Assembly: GCA_934045905.1 (NCBI GenBank)
Contig: OW203770.1
Location: forward strand, 3,906,001-3,970,000
Reading direction: 5' to 3'
DNA from: Leuctra nigra
Lineage: Eukaryota; Arthropoda; Insecta; Plecoptera; Leuctridae
DNA: 64,000 nt
Shown here piece after piece: positions 32,753 through 43,290 of the stretch. Position 1 is the first letter of the stretch. Every line of letters begins with the position of its first letter. The position numbers and the translations under genes were made by a program. The notes under the pieces are model-generated. The model saw nothing but the letters and a program-made list of their open reading frames with translations. It was not told the DNA's origin and searched no databases.

Positions 32753-32869
32753 TAACAAGAACAGCTTTTTTACTGTAACAACATAAAAATATCACATTAA
32801 TGCGTTTTCACAACGCACATTCCTTCATATCATCCTGACTCCATGGAAGTATTCCACCGAAACCTACAT

Positions 32870-33455
32870 TCTCGAAATATCTTAATTTCGAGCAATGGCC
32901 TACCCCACCACACATACCATATTTGGGAACACTAGGTAATGCCATTTGCGAGCAAGAGGGCCGTGAAAACAGTTGAATTACATCACTTTTAAAGAGGTAT
33001 CTTCTTCTTCTTCTTCTTCTTCTTCTGATGATGATGATATCAGGAAACGTTGCTATCACCGCCACAACCTAAACGGCTGAACCTAACGTTGGGCTTAACC
33101 GATCGAGCGGAAATTTTTACCACAGTTCCACTTTTGTCATCTGAAGTGCCTTTTGTCATGACTGGTTATATGCCGCCATTTTGAAACCGGAGGTGACGTC
33201 ATATCTCGAAAACGGCTGAACTGATCGGAACGAAATTTACGCCAATCGATTCAATGGTCATCTATATGAAATATAAATTGTTAAAAGACATTTACTATTA
33301 CCGAAACTGGATATGACGTCATGGTTTTTAAAATTATGTTTTGACTTGGACAATTTTTTACATAACTACTTTTCAGTGCCGAGTTTTTAGATTTCTTCTA
33401 TTTCTTTCTAGTTGAAGAGACTTGGCTGGTATTCTTAAACGAATTGTTTTTAAGG
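32870..33455 (-). mobile_element. Composite ETS/CRE repeat, diverged copy
   Basis: It has TTTGCGAGCAAGAGGGCCGTG, a (TTC)n/(GAT)n microsatellite at 33001-33040, ACCGGAGGTGACGTCA (one change from the motif) and part of the palindromic head at 33340-33450. Confidence 0.5.
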
Positions 33456-33986
33456 TTCCATTCTACTTCGCTCAAAGTCGTTTCACCATGGAATTTTGAT
33501 TTCTTTTTTATATTTTACAAAGTTGTTTCTACATACGAGGTGATTTCAAATCTCTAGTTTCATTTCGTTTCAAGTAGCCTATCTCAAATTACGTACCTAA
33601 TCAAAGATGGCGGGTGGAAAAATCAGGGTTTTATGCTCCCGGAGAAATGCTGGCATCTCAGGACCTTTTTCGCGGCGGTTTGTTCATGTAAGATTATTCT
33701 AAAAATATGTTTCTTACCATCATGCAGTAATTGAACACTTTATAAGCTAAACTATGCATAATTTTTTTTTGAAATTGTGGCTAGTTAAATTTATTGACAA
33801 TTTTGTTCAAAATCATATTTTTCTTTATCTTCCGCTTATGTAGCAATAGATTTTATCATTTATTTATTAAGTAGCAGTTTTTATTGATGATTTAAGACCA
33901 AAACAAAATGTATAATCACAAATATTCAAACACGCTAATTGTACACGTCACATACATTTTGAATGGAATCTCTTCATATTGAATAT
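33456..33986. other. Intergenic, nothing recognised
   Basis: No gene or repeat end identified. Confidence 0.35.
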
Positions 33987-34260
33987 TTCACGTCGCACTG
34001 TTCTTCAACTAGACTCATGGCGATCCGAATGAATCAGTTGCAGTTTTATTGTAGAAAACAAATCAAATTGTGTTACAGAGCCAGAAAATAATAAGAGACA
34101 AATTATAGAACACACAAAATGTATATAATATGATTATAAAGAATAATCATGATGATGATGAAGAGGTATGGATGGACAGTGGGAAGGAGACGCTCGTGAC
34201 CTATTAGTAGTGGCACCTTCCCAACATTTACCTCTCACTGAGGGAAAACACACAACAATA
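33987..34260 (-). mobile_element. Diverged SINE with an internal insertion
   Basis: ACGTCGCACTGTTCTTCAAC at the left and GTGGGAAGGAGACGCTCGTG with CCCAACATTTACC at the right match the SINE tail half. About 110 nt of unrelated AT-rich sequence separates the two parts. Confidence 0.5.
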
Positions 34261-35042
34261 AAATATATTTGGGACTCTTTGAAGATAGTCTATGTTGAAG
34301 CTAAGAGATTTTAGAAAATTAATTTCTCTAAAATTGTAATACAAATTGGGTTGAGAAGGTATATAAAGGACGGAAGCCTCGAAATATCTGTGACAATTAA
34401 TAATGTGCAAACTAGCCAATAATTTGATAATTAACAAAATACTAAATTTAAATAACAGCAGCTTAATGCTTAAAATAAACTATAACATTTATAACAAATT
34501 TTAAATTTAAATAACTTTTAGACGTAGATTTTTGAAATATAACGTTAAAGAATATTCACAATATCTTTAATTTTAAGTTATTGAGATAATAAAATCGGAT
34601 TAGATAAGTTTAAATCAAGTTAAAAAAAACTAAATCCAACTGTGAAATTCAAAACTAAGTTGGCTGCCAACTACTATATCTGTCCTGCGAGGCCCGGACT
34701 TCCGTATTGCTGTGAAGCTCTGCCCCAGGATACCTATTCTCGAGATAGTTGGGAATGTTTTTTTGTTATTTGGTTATTTTCCTAGAAATTTTGTAAAAAA
34801 AATTAAGAACGTTATTGATATTTGAGGCCATTTTACTTGATTTAAAACATTTGTAAAATCTATTTTAAATTTAAATTCGTTTACGCATCAGTTTCAATAT
34901 CAGTGGAGCAGCTACTTTCACACAAATATTAATGCGCAGTAATTTAGAAGCACCGAGTGCTTTTGAAATGTAACTTGTGGTTATTAAGTATATTATATAT
35001 TGTATTTTTTTTGGGCTCGACAAACCAATCATTTACAGTTTT
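34261..35042. other. Intergenic AT-rich stretch, nothing recognised
   Basis: No ORF, exon or terminal repeat could be supported. Confidence 0.4.
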
Positions 35043-35816
35043 TTGAGCGAGCGAAGCGAGCGTCTCCTTTTGACTCTTTTGACACGGACCTCTGTCTTTT
35101 TTTTTTTCTGTTAATAGCCGATACACAGGTCACAATGTTACACCCATCGAGCTGAAATTTTGCACACATGTACAACCAACCTTCTCTGTTTGCAGACCCA
35201 AATTTTTTTGAAATCCATTGATTGGTTAAAATTTAAATAAACATCTCCTGATGGTAGGTTGAAAAATGACAATGGTCTTCGATAAATCTGATCAAACTCA
35301 TATTTTGGCTACAGGTCAGAGTTTTTTGCACACATGTAGAGACAACCTTTTCTGTTTGGATACCCTAAATTTTTGGAAATTCATTCGTTGGTTAAAATTT
35401 AAATAAACATCTCCTGATAGGTTGAAAAATGAAAATGGTCTTCAAGAAATGTGATCAAACTCATATTTTGCATGGTCAGTAAGATCGATATTGTCTCTTA
35501 TTTTACAGATTTTCATCCTAATCAGTTAAGAACGTATGAACTTATTGACATTTTTAATATCTGTCAGATATGAAGTATCGAAATGAATGTTTTCCAGTGC
35601 CAATTGAATTGAATCTGATTTGCTTTATATACCAGGGTGCTTAGATGTCATTTTCAAGTTTCGATGAAATTGATTCATGATTGAGTGGCTCATATTATTT
35701 CAATTCAATATGGATGTATATGTTTTATGTGCGTTGTGTACCTACGCATTTCCGGTTCGAGAATTTGCACGTATCCATGCTCGCTCATCAACGCGTTACT
35801 CTGAGCGTTTTCCTAG
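35043..35816 (+). mobile_element. Helentron/HINE-like element
   Basis: It begins TTGAGCGAGCGAAGCGAGCG and ends GCTCGCTCATCAACGCGTTA, then GAGCGTTTTCCTAG. A copy in the opposite orientation starts 94 nt further on. Confidence 0.65.
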
Positions 35817-35909
35817 TATCATCATATTGTTATAATATTATAAAATAACGTTTTGACTTGACCCTTCTTTTTACATCACTATTATTTTCATTATTAATGT
35901 TTCTTTAAA

Positions 35910-36753
35910 ACTAGGAAAACGCTCTGAGTAACGCGTTGATGAGTGAGCACGGATACGCAGAACACCTCGAACCGAAATTCTGTCTATCGAATTCTTGAAT
36001 TTCGTCAGACTTGAATAAAAATCTCTAAATATTCCTAAAATGTTAGTATCAACCTTTATGATTGAACTGTTCCTTGCACAGGATCTCTTTAAAAAAAATT
36101 TACCTGGGACCACTCAAATCATATGATATTAGTGTGTACACAATATCAGATCAATCTGTTGAACGGTCATTATTAGTTTCATTTCGTTTGAAACTTTCTG
36201 CTCTAACTACCTTGCCTTGAACTGAAGATTCGAAGTCGCCGTGAATTTGACAGCCAACACGCAAAATGTCCCTAAAATTACAAAAACTTTTGAAAATAAC
36301 GACAGATTTGACTGAAAATTGGCAAAAATACCTTAAATGTTGGTACCAATGACCATGCAAAGTTTTTAGTTGGTCGGTCAATCGGTTCTATAGTTTAAAT
36401 TTCAAAAATCACAGGAAAAATGGTATCAAATTTGAACCAATGGGAGGATTTGGCTGAATTTTATTATGATTTGGTACAATGTTGGTTGCAATGACTTTGC
36501 TTAATTTCAAATTGATCAAACCAACCAATCGAAAGATATTTTTTTTAAATTTGAACCAATCAGGGGATTTCAAAAAAATTAGGGTCTGCAACGCCCGGAA
36601 ATGGTCAGTACATGTGTGCAAATTTTCAGCTTGATCAAAGAAAAACTGTGACTTGTATATCGTCAGTAACAAAAAAAAAAAAAAAACACTCACACAAAAA
36701 AACAGAGGTCCGTGACAAAAGAGCCAAAAGGAGACGCTCTCTTCGCTCGCTCA
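35910..36753 (-). mobile_element. Helentron/HINE-like element, minus orientation
   Basis: It begins ACTAGGAAAACGCTCTGAG and ends GACGCTCTCTTCGCTCGCTC. The interior is of the 19790-20692 subtype at the left and the 47166-48004 subtype throughout. Confidence 0.65.
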
Positions 36754-37041
36754 ATAAGGAAACATGTCTGTTTATTTAACAATTAAATGATTTTTGGGAA
36801 TTATACATTTAAATATAAGACAAGTGGATTCACATAACAACAATGCGTTTTAATATTCATCTAAATTATACATTTAAATCCCACACGGTTAAAATTTGGC
36901 AACTCATATACACTGAATTTAAAAGCAGGACTTCCTGTGTGTATATTTATATTATTTGAAAGTGTATTGCAGGTCAAAATGTAGCCTTGCTGTGTTGATA
37001 TATAAGCCCCAGGTTTGATTCCAGCTGCACAATCTCACACC

Positions 37042-40000
37042 ATGGCTTACAAGTGTCTGTTCGCAATCGTGTTCTTAGCGTGCCAGGTTCACACCCAGGC
37101 CAGTGTTGAGGTGCAGAGCGGCACCTCATTGATATTTACTCTGCCTCAAAATCAGCCAGGACATCAAACAGGGGTAAGTGAATATCTTAATGTTATTTCT
37201 GTTACGTTGCTTTTATATCTGGGATAAAGTCGCCTGCATTAACGTGGCGCGATCACTCGATATAGCAATTTTTTTATTTTTTTTTAAATTACCATTTCAA
37301 AATACCTTTTACAACAGTTCAACTATATTTAAGCATAAAATACTCATTTAATGTCCTGTAGTTTGCAACTCCCGCCCAATAATAAGTTTTCAATTTTATG
37401 TCTTTTGAGAATGTACAAAACATTAACATGGGAGGTATAGGAAAATCATTTCGAATTTGGTTAATAACTTTTAAAATAGCACACGTTGGTATCGTTTTAA
37501 TTTTTTTCTTCATGGTAAGTCCGTATGACTACCAGAAAAAAAGTTTTTTGTTAAAATCTGACGGTACAAAATAATTAGAACTTCATTTTAGCTTAAAAAT
37601 GACACGATTTTACTTGGCTGCCATAAGATAACATGGGGGAGAAAACTCAAATTATCTCAGAAACTAGACACGAGAAGTGTTTAATTTTTTCAGGGATTGT
37701 GTATGGCATAGTTATCAATAAGTACACAAAAATTTATGAAGATCTGAGACTATGCCTCGAGTGATCGCGCCACCTTAACTTAAATACTATTGTATGATAT
37801 TTACTGTCTATATTGAATTCTTCATTGTACCTTGGAATCTGATATAATCATTATTAAAATAAATCAATATTTGTATTTTGTGATAAATAATGTTGTTTTG
37901 AATGTGTAATTGTATACAGCAGGCCTACAGACCAGTTACAAGTTTGGTTTTGTAGGGCTGGCGATTTTCTGTGCCCATGTATTTATGCAACAAATAATTT
38001 ACATGGATTTCTAGTACCTGGAAATAAAAGTATCGATGTAGGAGCTTGAGGCGGCAGAATTGTTTAAGTAGCCCTCCTATGTCGTTTCGAACACACCCTA
38101 AAATAAACATAAAACAAAACAAAAATAAAATATTGTTCAATAAGTTTTACATTGGATCTCTTTTGACTAGACTAAATGAATCTTGAAAAACTTGTGTATC
38201 GTAGAAATACAACTGGTAATATTTTATATTAGAATTAGAAATGCACAATGAAAATATCATTAATATTTTAACGAAACTTCAATAAATATTATTATTTAGA
38301 TAACTCTCCTTGATCAATGTACACTTGGCAAAAGTAAAAATGGTATTTGTAACGAAGTGATTGGGATTTGGCTTGGACACAACACAGCACAGTTTCTGAG
38401 TGGCAGTGACTATTGTTACAGGTGATCCCGGGTAATGACGTCACCGGGTCGTGTCAGATAGAGGTCACAGCAACAGCCAGCTGCAACGGACAGAACTCCG
38501 GGGATGTCACAATATCGATACCAAGTAAGTCCTGCATGAGTTTCTCAATTGTGTCACCTAAATCAATTTGAATGAAAATGGCATACCTTCCTCTCCGATG
38601 GAATATATTATATTTTTTTAAATTTAAAAGTGTACAAATATGTTGCTTATCCTACAATGTAGGCACCACTTAAAGCATTTTTTAAAAAAGCCACACAATA
38701 TTAACACAATTTGAATTACTTTAATATATAATATTTCAACATCATTCCACAATTTCCATTACACGAGGGGGTCCAATAATGTAATTATAAATGCAGCCTC
38801 TTGGCTCAGGGAAGCGTATGAGTCCGAACCAAGGAATGTCTATTCTACTATAGGTATGCTCATAAGCGATTATGCCCGAGGCTCTAGCGACGTCCTCGGA
38901 AGTGATCCAGTAGCAGGGAATTATTCAGTGAATTATATCAATTGGCTATGTAAACGCAGGGTGAGTAGTTGACCAGTACTTGGGCATGGATAACCGCCGA
39001 TGACGTCACTAGATCCTCGGGATATAATCGCGTATATCTGCTTACAAGCATACCTAGTAGAATGGAAATACCTTGGGTCCGAACCATGCCTGGAATAATC
39101 ACTGTACTCAATATCACTTCTAGGTTCAACGCCATCCCAAGCTGGTTGTCCTGCGCCTCGATGTCCTAGCTGTCCTGTAACTTTCTGCCCTAGCTGGCCT
39201 GCACCGTCCTATCACAGCTCTCTTGCGCCTCAATGTCCTAGCTGTCCGACACCTTCCTGTCCTAGCCGTCCTGCCACAACGCCTTCCTATTCCACATATC
39301 GTACACCTTCCTATTCCTATAGTACACGTTCCTATTCTGATCGTACACCTTCCTATTCCACGTATCATTCACATTCCTATTCCACTTCCCCCCCTCCTCC
39401 GCCATCCACCATGACCCCACCCCCTGGCCTCCTACAAGGATACGAACATATCCCATCCCTGGGATGTTACAAATATCACACGGAACGAGCAACTTGGACA
39501 AAAGCGAAGACAATCTGTGAAGAGGAAGGGACCCACTTACTGATACTGAACAGCGAGGATGAAGCTGAAGCCATTGTTAAGATCATGAATAGAGACGCAG
39601 CCAAAGTAACCAAGAACAGCAGCTACTCCTGGTTGGGGTTGGTTGAATCGAACACAACGCAGCATGAGTTCAAAACCATCTTCGGTGAGTAAACAATAAC
39701 CAGAGTTTCAGTAAAACTTGAAGTTACTTCTAATCTCGTACATTGTTAGAGTATGATAACTATTTACATTACGTTGAACATATTCTCTGATAACCATTGC
39801 CGTCCACGGAGGGGGGGGGGGGGGAGGGCAAAGTAAGCGCATCCCCCCCCCCCCCCCCAGGATGTTAGGAAACATAAATTTGTTGCGGTGTTTTTCGTAT
39901 GGTTTCAAAAATTCAAAAAAAATCAGAGTAAAGTGTCACAAACACTGCGGGGGGAGGCGCCCTTATTCGCCCCAAAGTGTAAAATTTTAAAAAGCTTTTT

Positions 40001-41393
40001 TGAATATTTCAACAAAATATCCTCAAATCGTCTCAAAATTGATTTCAAAATGTCCAAAAACCAAAAAATGCCATGTGGACAGGGTCGGTCCCCGCACCCC
40101 ACTTCACGATTGTAAAATTGGTTTCCTTGCTTCCCCCCCCTAACAGAAATCCTGCGGACCCCCTTGCTGATAACGTGTAGACTAAACTTAACATTGGACG
40201 TGGTTTGTTGAGCGAGCGAAGCGAGCGTCTCCTTTTGGCTCGTTTGGCACAGACCTCTATTTTTTTGTTTTTTTCTGCTATTAACCGATACACAGGTTGC
40301 ACCGTTTCAGCGACCGATCTGAAATTTTGCTCACATGTAAAACCAACCTTCTCTGTTGGCAGACCCTAATTTTTTTGAAATCCATTATTTGGTTAAAATT
40401 TAAATAAGTATCTCCTGATAGGCTGAACAATTAAAACGGTCTTCGATAATTCTGATCAAACTCATAGTTTGCATGATCATTAAGACCAACATTGTCTCTT
40501 ATTTTACAAATTGTCATCCCAATAAGTTAAGAACGTATGAACTTATTGACTTTTTTAATATCTGTCAGTAATGAAGTATCGAAAGTAATGTTTTCCAGTG
40601 CCACTTGAATTGAATCTGATTTGCTATATTTACCAGGGTGCTTAAATGCTATTTTCAAGTTTCGATGAAAAGCATATACTTTTTTTATTGAGAGGGCTTG
40701 GTAGTGAGCGTGGCCTTGACGAGTTTTTTAATCGATTTTTATCAATATCTTTTTCCAGTGTAATTGTTATCAAAATAGGGCTATGGACGTGAATTCAGGA
40801 CAATTCACTGTAAAAAATTTCATGGTCTGGAATAAGCTATTAGTTTTATTGTGTCCAACAGGTGTTTAGAACCCGAAAATTACTACATTTTCGGGTTCTA
40901 AACACCTGACGGACAATATAAAACTAATAACTTTTTCCAAACTATGAAATTATTTTCAGTGAACTGTTCTGAATTCACGTCCATAGCCCTATTTTGTTAA
41001 CAATTACACTGGAAAAAGATATTGATAAAAATCGATTAAAAAAACTCGTCAAGGTCAAACTCACTACCCAGCCGTCTTAAGGATGTATATATGTTTTCTT
41101 TGCGTTGTGTACGCATTTCCTGTTGGAGAATTCGCACGTACCCGTGCTCGCTCATCAACGCGTTACACTGAGCGTTTTCCTAGTATTCTGTTGAGACTGA
41201 GTTGAGATTGTAACCGTGTTTTGTTCCCACAGGTGATCCGCTGTCTTCAACGGGCTTCACCAGGTGGCGTCCTGGACACCCCGACTCCAAGAGTTTAGGT
41301 GATAACGTGGCCATGTATTCAGACCTCGGAACACTCGATGACCACCCAGGAACAGGCTCGATTTCCTTCACTTGCGAGCAGTTCACTTGTTAA
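37042..41393 (+). CDS. Lectin gene C: secreted protein with Cys/Pro-rich linker and one C-type lectin-like domain
   Basis: Five exons: 37042-37173, 38422-38524, 38797-38949, 39124-39684 and 41233-41393; 369 aa. GT-AG introns have phases 0, 1, 1, 1. MAYKCLFAIVFLACQVHTQA is a signal peptide. Exons 2-3 encode a roughly 85-residue region I do not recognise. The first half of exon 4 encodes a linker rich in Pro, Ser, Tyr and Cys (GCPAPRCPSCP, later TPSYSTYRTPSYSYSTR). The second half plus exon 5 form one CTLD: GCYKYH, ICEEEGTHLLILNSEDEA, WLGL, FKTIFGDPLSSTGFTRW and FTCE. The sugar-site position reads GHPD, a possible EPN/QPD variant. It resembles insect hemolymph LPS-binding proteins. The exon 3 donor at 38950 (GTAAAC) was chosen because it keeps the frame; the stronger-looking GTGAGT at 38961 does not. 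A Helentron-like fragment starts 8 nt after the stop. Confidence 0.82.
37239..37778. mobile_element. Complete TTAA-flanked MITE in lectin C intron 1
   Basis: The ends are TTAA plus GTGGCGCGATCACTCGA and its exact complement (one base of slack next to TTAA). Length 540 bp, no ORF. This is the best-preserved member of the TTAA family here. Confidence 0.7.
39790..40150. repeat. Poly-G/poly-C bounded dispersed repeat
   Basis: GCCGTCCACGG followed by G and C runs, then TTGATTTCAAAATGTCCAAA, as at 28645-29060. It lies in lectin C intron 4. Confidence 0.45.
40208..41183 (+). mobile_element. Helentron/HINE-like element interrupted by a foldback
   Basis: The 5' end TTGAGCGAGCGAAGCGAGCG and 3' end TCATCAACGCGTTACACTGA, then GCGTTTTCCTAG, are intact. 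A foldback element occupies 40690-41081. It lies in lectin C intron 4 and ends 49 nt before exon 5. Confidence 0.65.
40690..41081. mobile_element. Foldback element, complete
   Basis: The arms are GGCTTGGTAGTGAGCGTGGC and, inverted, AAACTCACTACCCAGCCGTC, with a central pair GGTGTTTAGAACCCGAAAAT against its complement. Length about 390 bp, no ORF; relatives are at 60211-60599, 19553-19789 and 42980-43150. Confidence 0.6.
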
Positions 41394-41400
41394 TGGCGTC

Positions 41401-41770
41401 GTGGGAGCGAAGCGAGCGTCTCCTTTTCGTTCTTTTGGCATGGACCTCTGTTTTTTTGTGCTATTAACCGATACACAAGTCGCACCGTTTCAGCGATCGA
41501 TCTGAAATTTTGCACACATGTAGTGACAACCTTGTCTGTTTGCTGACCCAAATTTTTTGGAAATCCATTAATTGGTTAAAATTTAAATAAATATCTCCTG
41601 ATAGGTTGAAAAATGAAAATGGTCTTCGATAAATTTGATCAAACTCATATTTTGCATGGTCATTAAGACCAACATTGTCTTTTATTTTACACATTTTCAT
41701 CCCAATCAGTTAAGAAAATGCACTTATTGACATTTTTAATAGCTGTCAGGAATGAAGTATCGAAATGAAT
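41401..41770 (+). mobile_element. Helentron-like 5' fragment after the lectin C stop
   Basis: GGGAGCGAAGCGAGCGTCTC and about 350 nt of the family interior. It starts 8 nt after the stop codon, so it is likely transcribed as 3' UTR. The 3' terminus is missing. Confidence 0.55.
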
Positions 41771-41886
41771 GAATGTTGCCATGGCAATAAATAACTAGAA
41801 AAAACGTATTTAAATCCCAGCATTATTTATAGTTCTTGATTCAGGAATGACCAAAAGGATTGGTTTTTGTATGCAACAATTGACCA

Positions 41887-41892
41887 AATAAA
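41887..41892 (+). terminator. Candidate poly(A) signal of lectin C
   Basis: AATAAA about 490 nt downstream of the stop, with a second AATAAA a few bases later. Transcript end not otherwise supported. Confidence 0.3.
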
Positions 41893-42094
41893 CAAATAAA
41901 TGTATCATAATATGCATTGTTGTTTCTAAAGTCCCTGTTTTATTTCGTCAATCCCTTATTTATTGTATAAAAGTAAAATAATTCAAATGTTTTCCATTAT
42001 ATAAATAGTTTTTACCAGAGAATGTATTTGTTTTCAAGACTTTTTGATTTACCTCTGTATTCAGATAATCACTCTGTTATGTCAGTGAAATGTT

Positions 42095-42979
42095 TTGTTG
42101 CTATTTGCTTGTTTCTTGCACTGTGACGTCAGAAGATACTTTCAAGTGGATAAAAGCAAGCTTATCTCTGTGAAATACCAGCCGAGTGAGTGTTGGGCTG
42201 TGTATGAACTACGTCACGATTCAGGGGCGGGGGGGGGGGCACCAGTATGTGACACAGTAAGACAGGGGGGGGGGGTCTCGAGCCAGTAGGACGTCACGTT
42301 TTGATGCAGATAATTGCAAGAATTATAAATTCTAGTTGAATCAATTATTCAAGAAAGGACGTCAGTCATAATAGTGAAATTGACAAAAATCGTCTCTTTG
42401 CATTTAGACATACATTTAAGCAAGAAATGGCGTCAGTCCCAGTACTCCTTTTGGCTGAAATCCGCTCTTAATTTAAGATATATACATATTTTCGAGTTAT
42501 GTTTACCTATAAAAATTCAAGGAATTCAATCATTGGGTAAACCAGGTACTAAATGACAAATGTGCAGGAACCAGCTCTTAGGGTCATTGTTATTAATGAT
42601 CTATTTTTCAAAGTGTTTATAAGTGATGCACTCATTTAAACATAACATGCGTCAAGAATAATTTTTACATTAACCCTATTTTAAAATAAGCACCAATTTT
42701 TATTGATAGGTAAACATATCTGGAGAATATGAAATGGCATCAGTCCCAGGACAGTATTTCATTGTCTTCTCTGAATCATATATATGGACTGACCCTTTCT
42801 TGAATATGTGATCAAGTTGATGACAGGACCTGTAATCGCCCTATAACCATAGAATCTGATATATTTCAAAGTCAGAAAAATCTAAAGGGGGTGGGGGGGG
42901 GGGGGGTCTCCAAAAGTGTGACACAGCGTAACGGGTTGGGGGGGGGGGGGGTCGAAATAATCCATCAATCCGAAATAAT
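42095..42979. other. Intergenic, poly-G tracts and a weak exon candidate
   Basis: G runs lie at 42228-42238, 42265-42275, 42889-42906 and 42939-42951. A short segment at 42134-42183 (RYFQVDKSKLISVKYQP) is preceded by CGTCAG and followed by GTGAGT, but no neighbouring exon was found. No gene is claimed. Confidence 0.3.
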
Positions 42980-43150
42980 CCAACAGATGTTTAGTGCCAT
43001 AATTTTACTAATTTTCAGGCACTAAACGTCTGTAGGACAAAGTAAATTTAATAAACTATTACAAGCTATGGAATTACTTTCATTGAACTGTTCTGAATAC
43101 TCGTACAAAGCCTTATTTTGTTAACAATTACATTGGTAAAAGATATTCAT
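42980..43150. mobile_element. Half of a foldback element
   Basis: It starts at CAACAGATGTTTAGTGCC in the central pair and continues through one arm (GAATACTCGTACAAAGCC). The other arm is absent. Confidence 0.5.
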
Positions 43151-43290
43151 AGGTTGCATGTGATGTCATCTCATTGTTGCCGTCGCCATCTTAATGGCAC
43201 GCAGAATAGCTGTGATTCTCTGCTTTATTGACGATATTTTATAGTTAATGAGTACCTGGGAAATTGTATAGGCTCCGGAAATTACTTTAG

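Noticed and set aside
38950..39123. GTGAGT at 38961 as the lectin C exon 3 donor
   Set aside because: It leaves phase 0, which gives early stops in exon 4; GTAAAC at 38950 leaves phase 1, which reads through the linker and CTLD.
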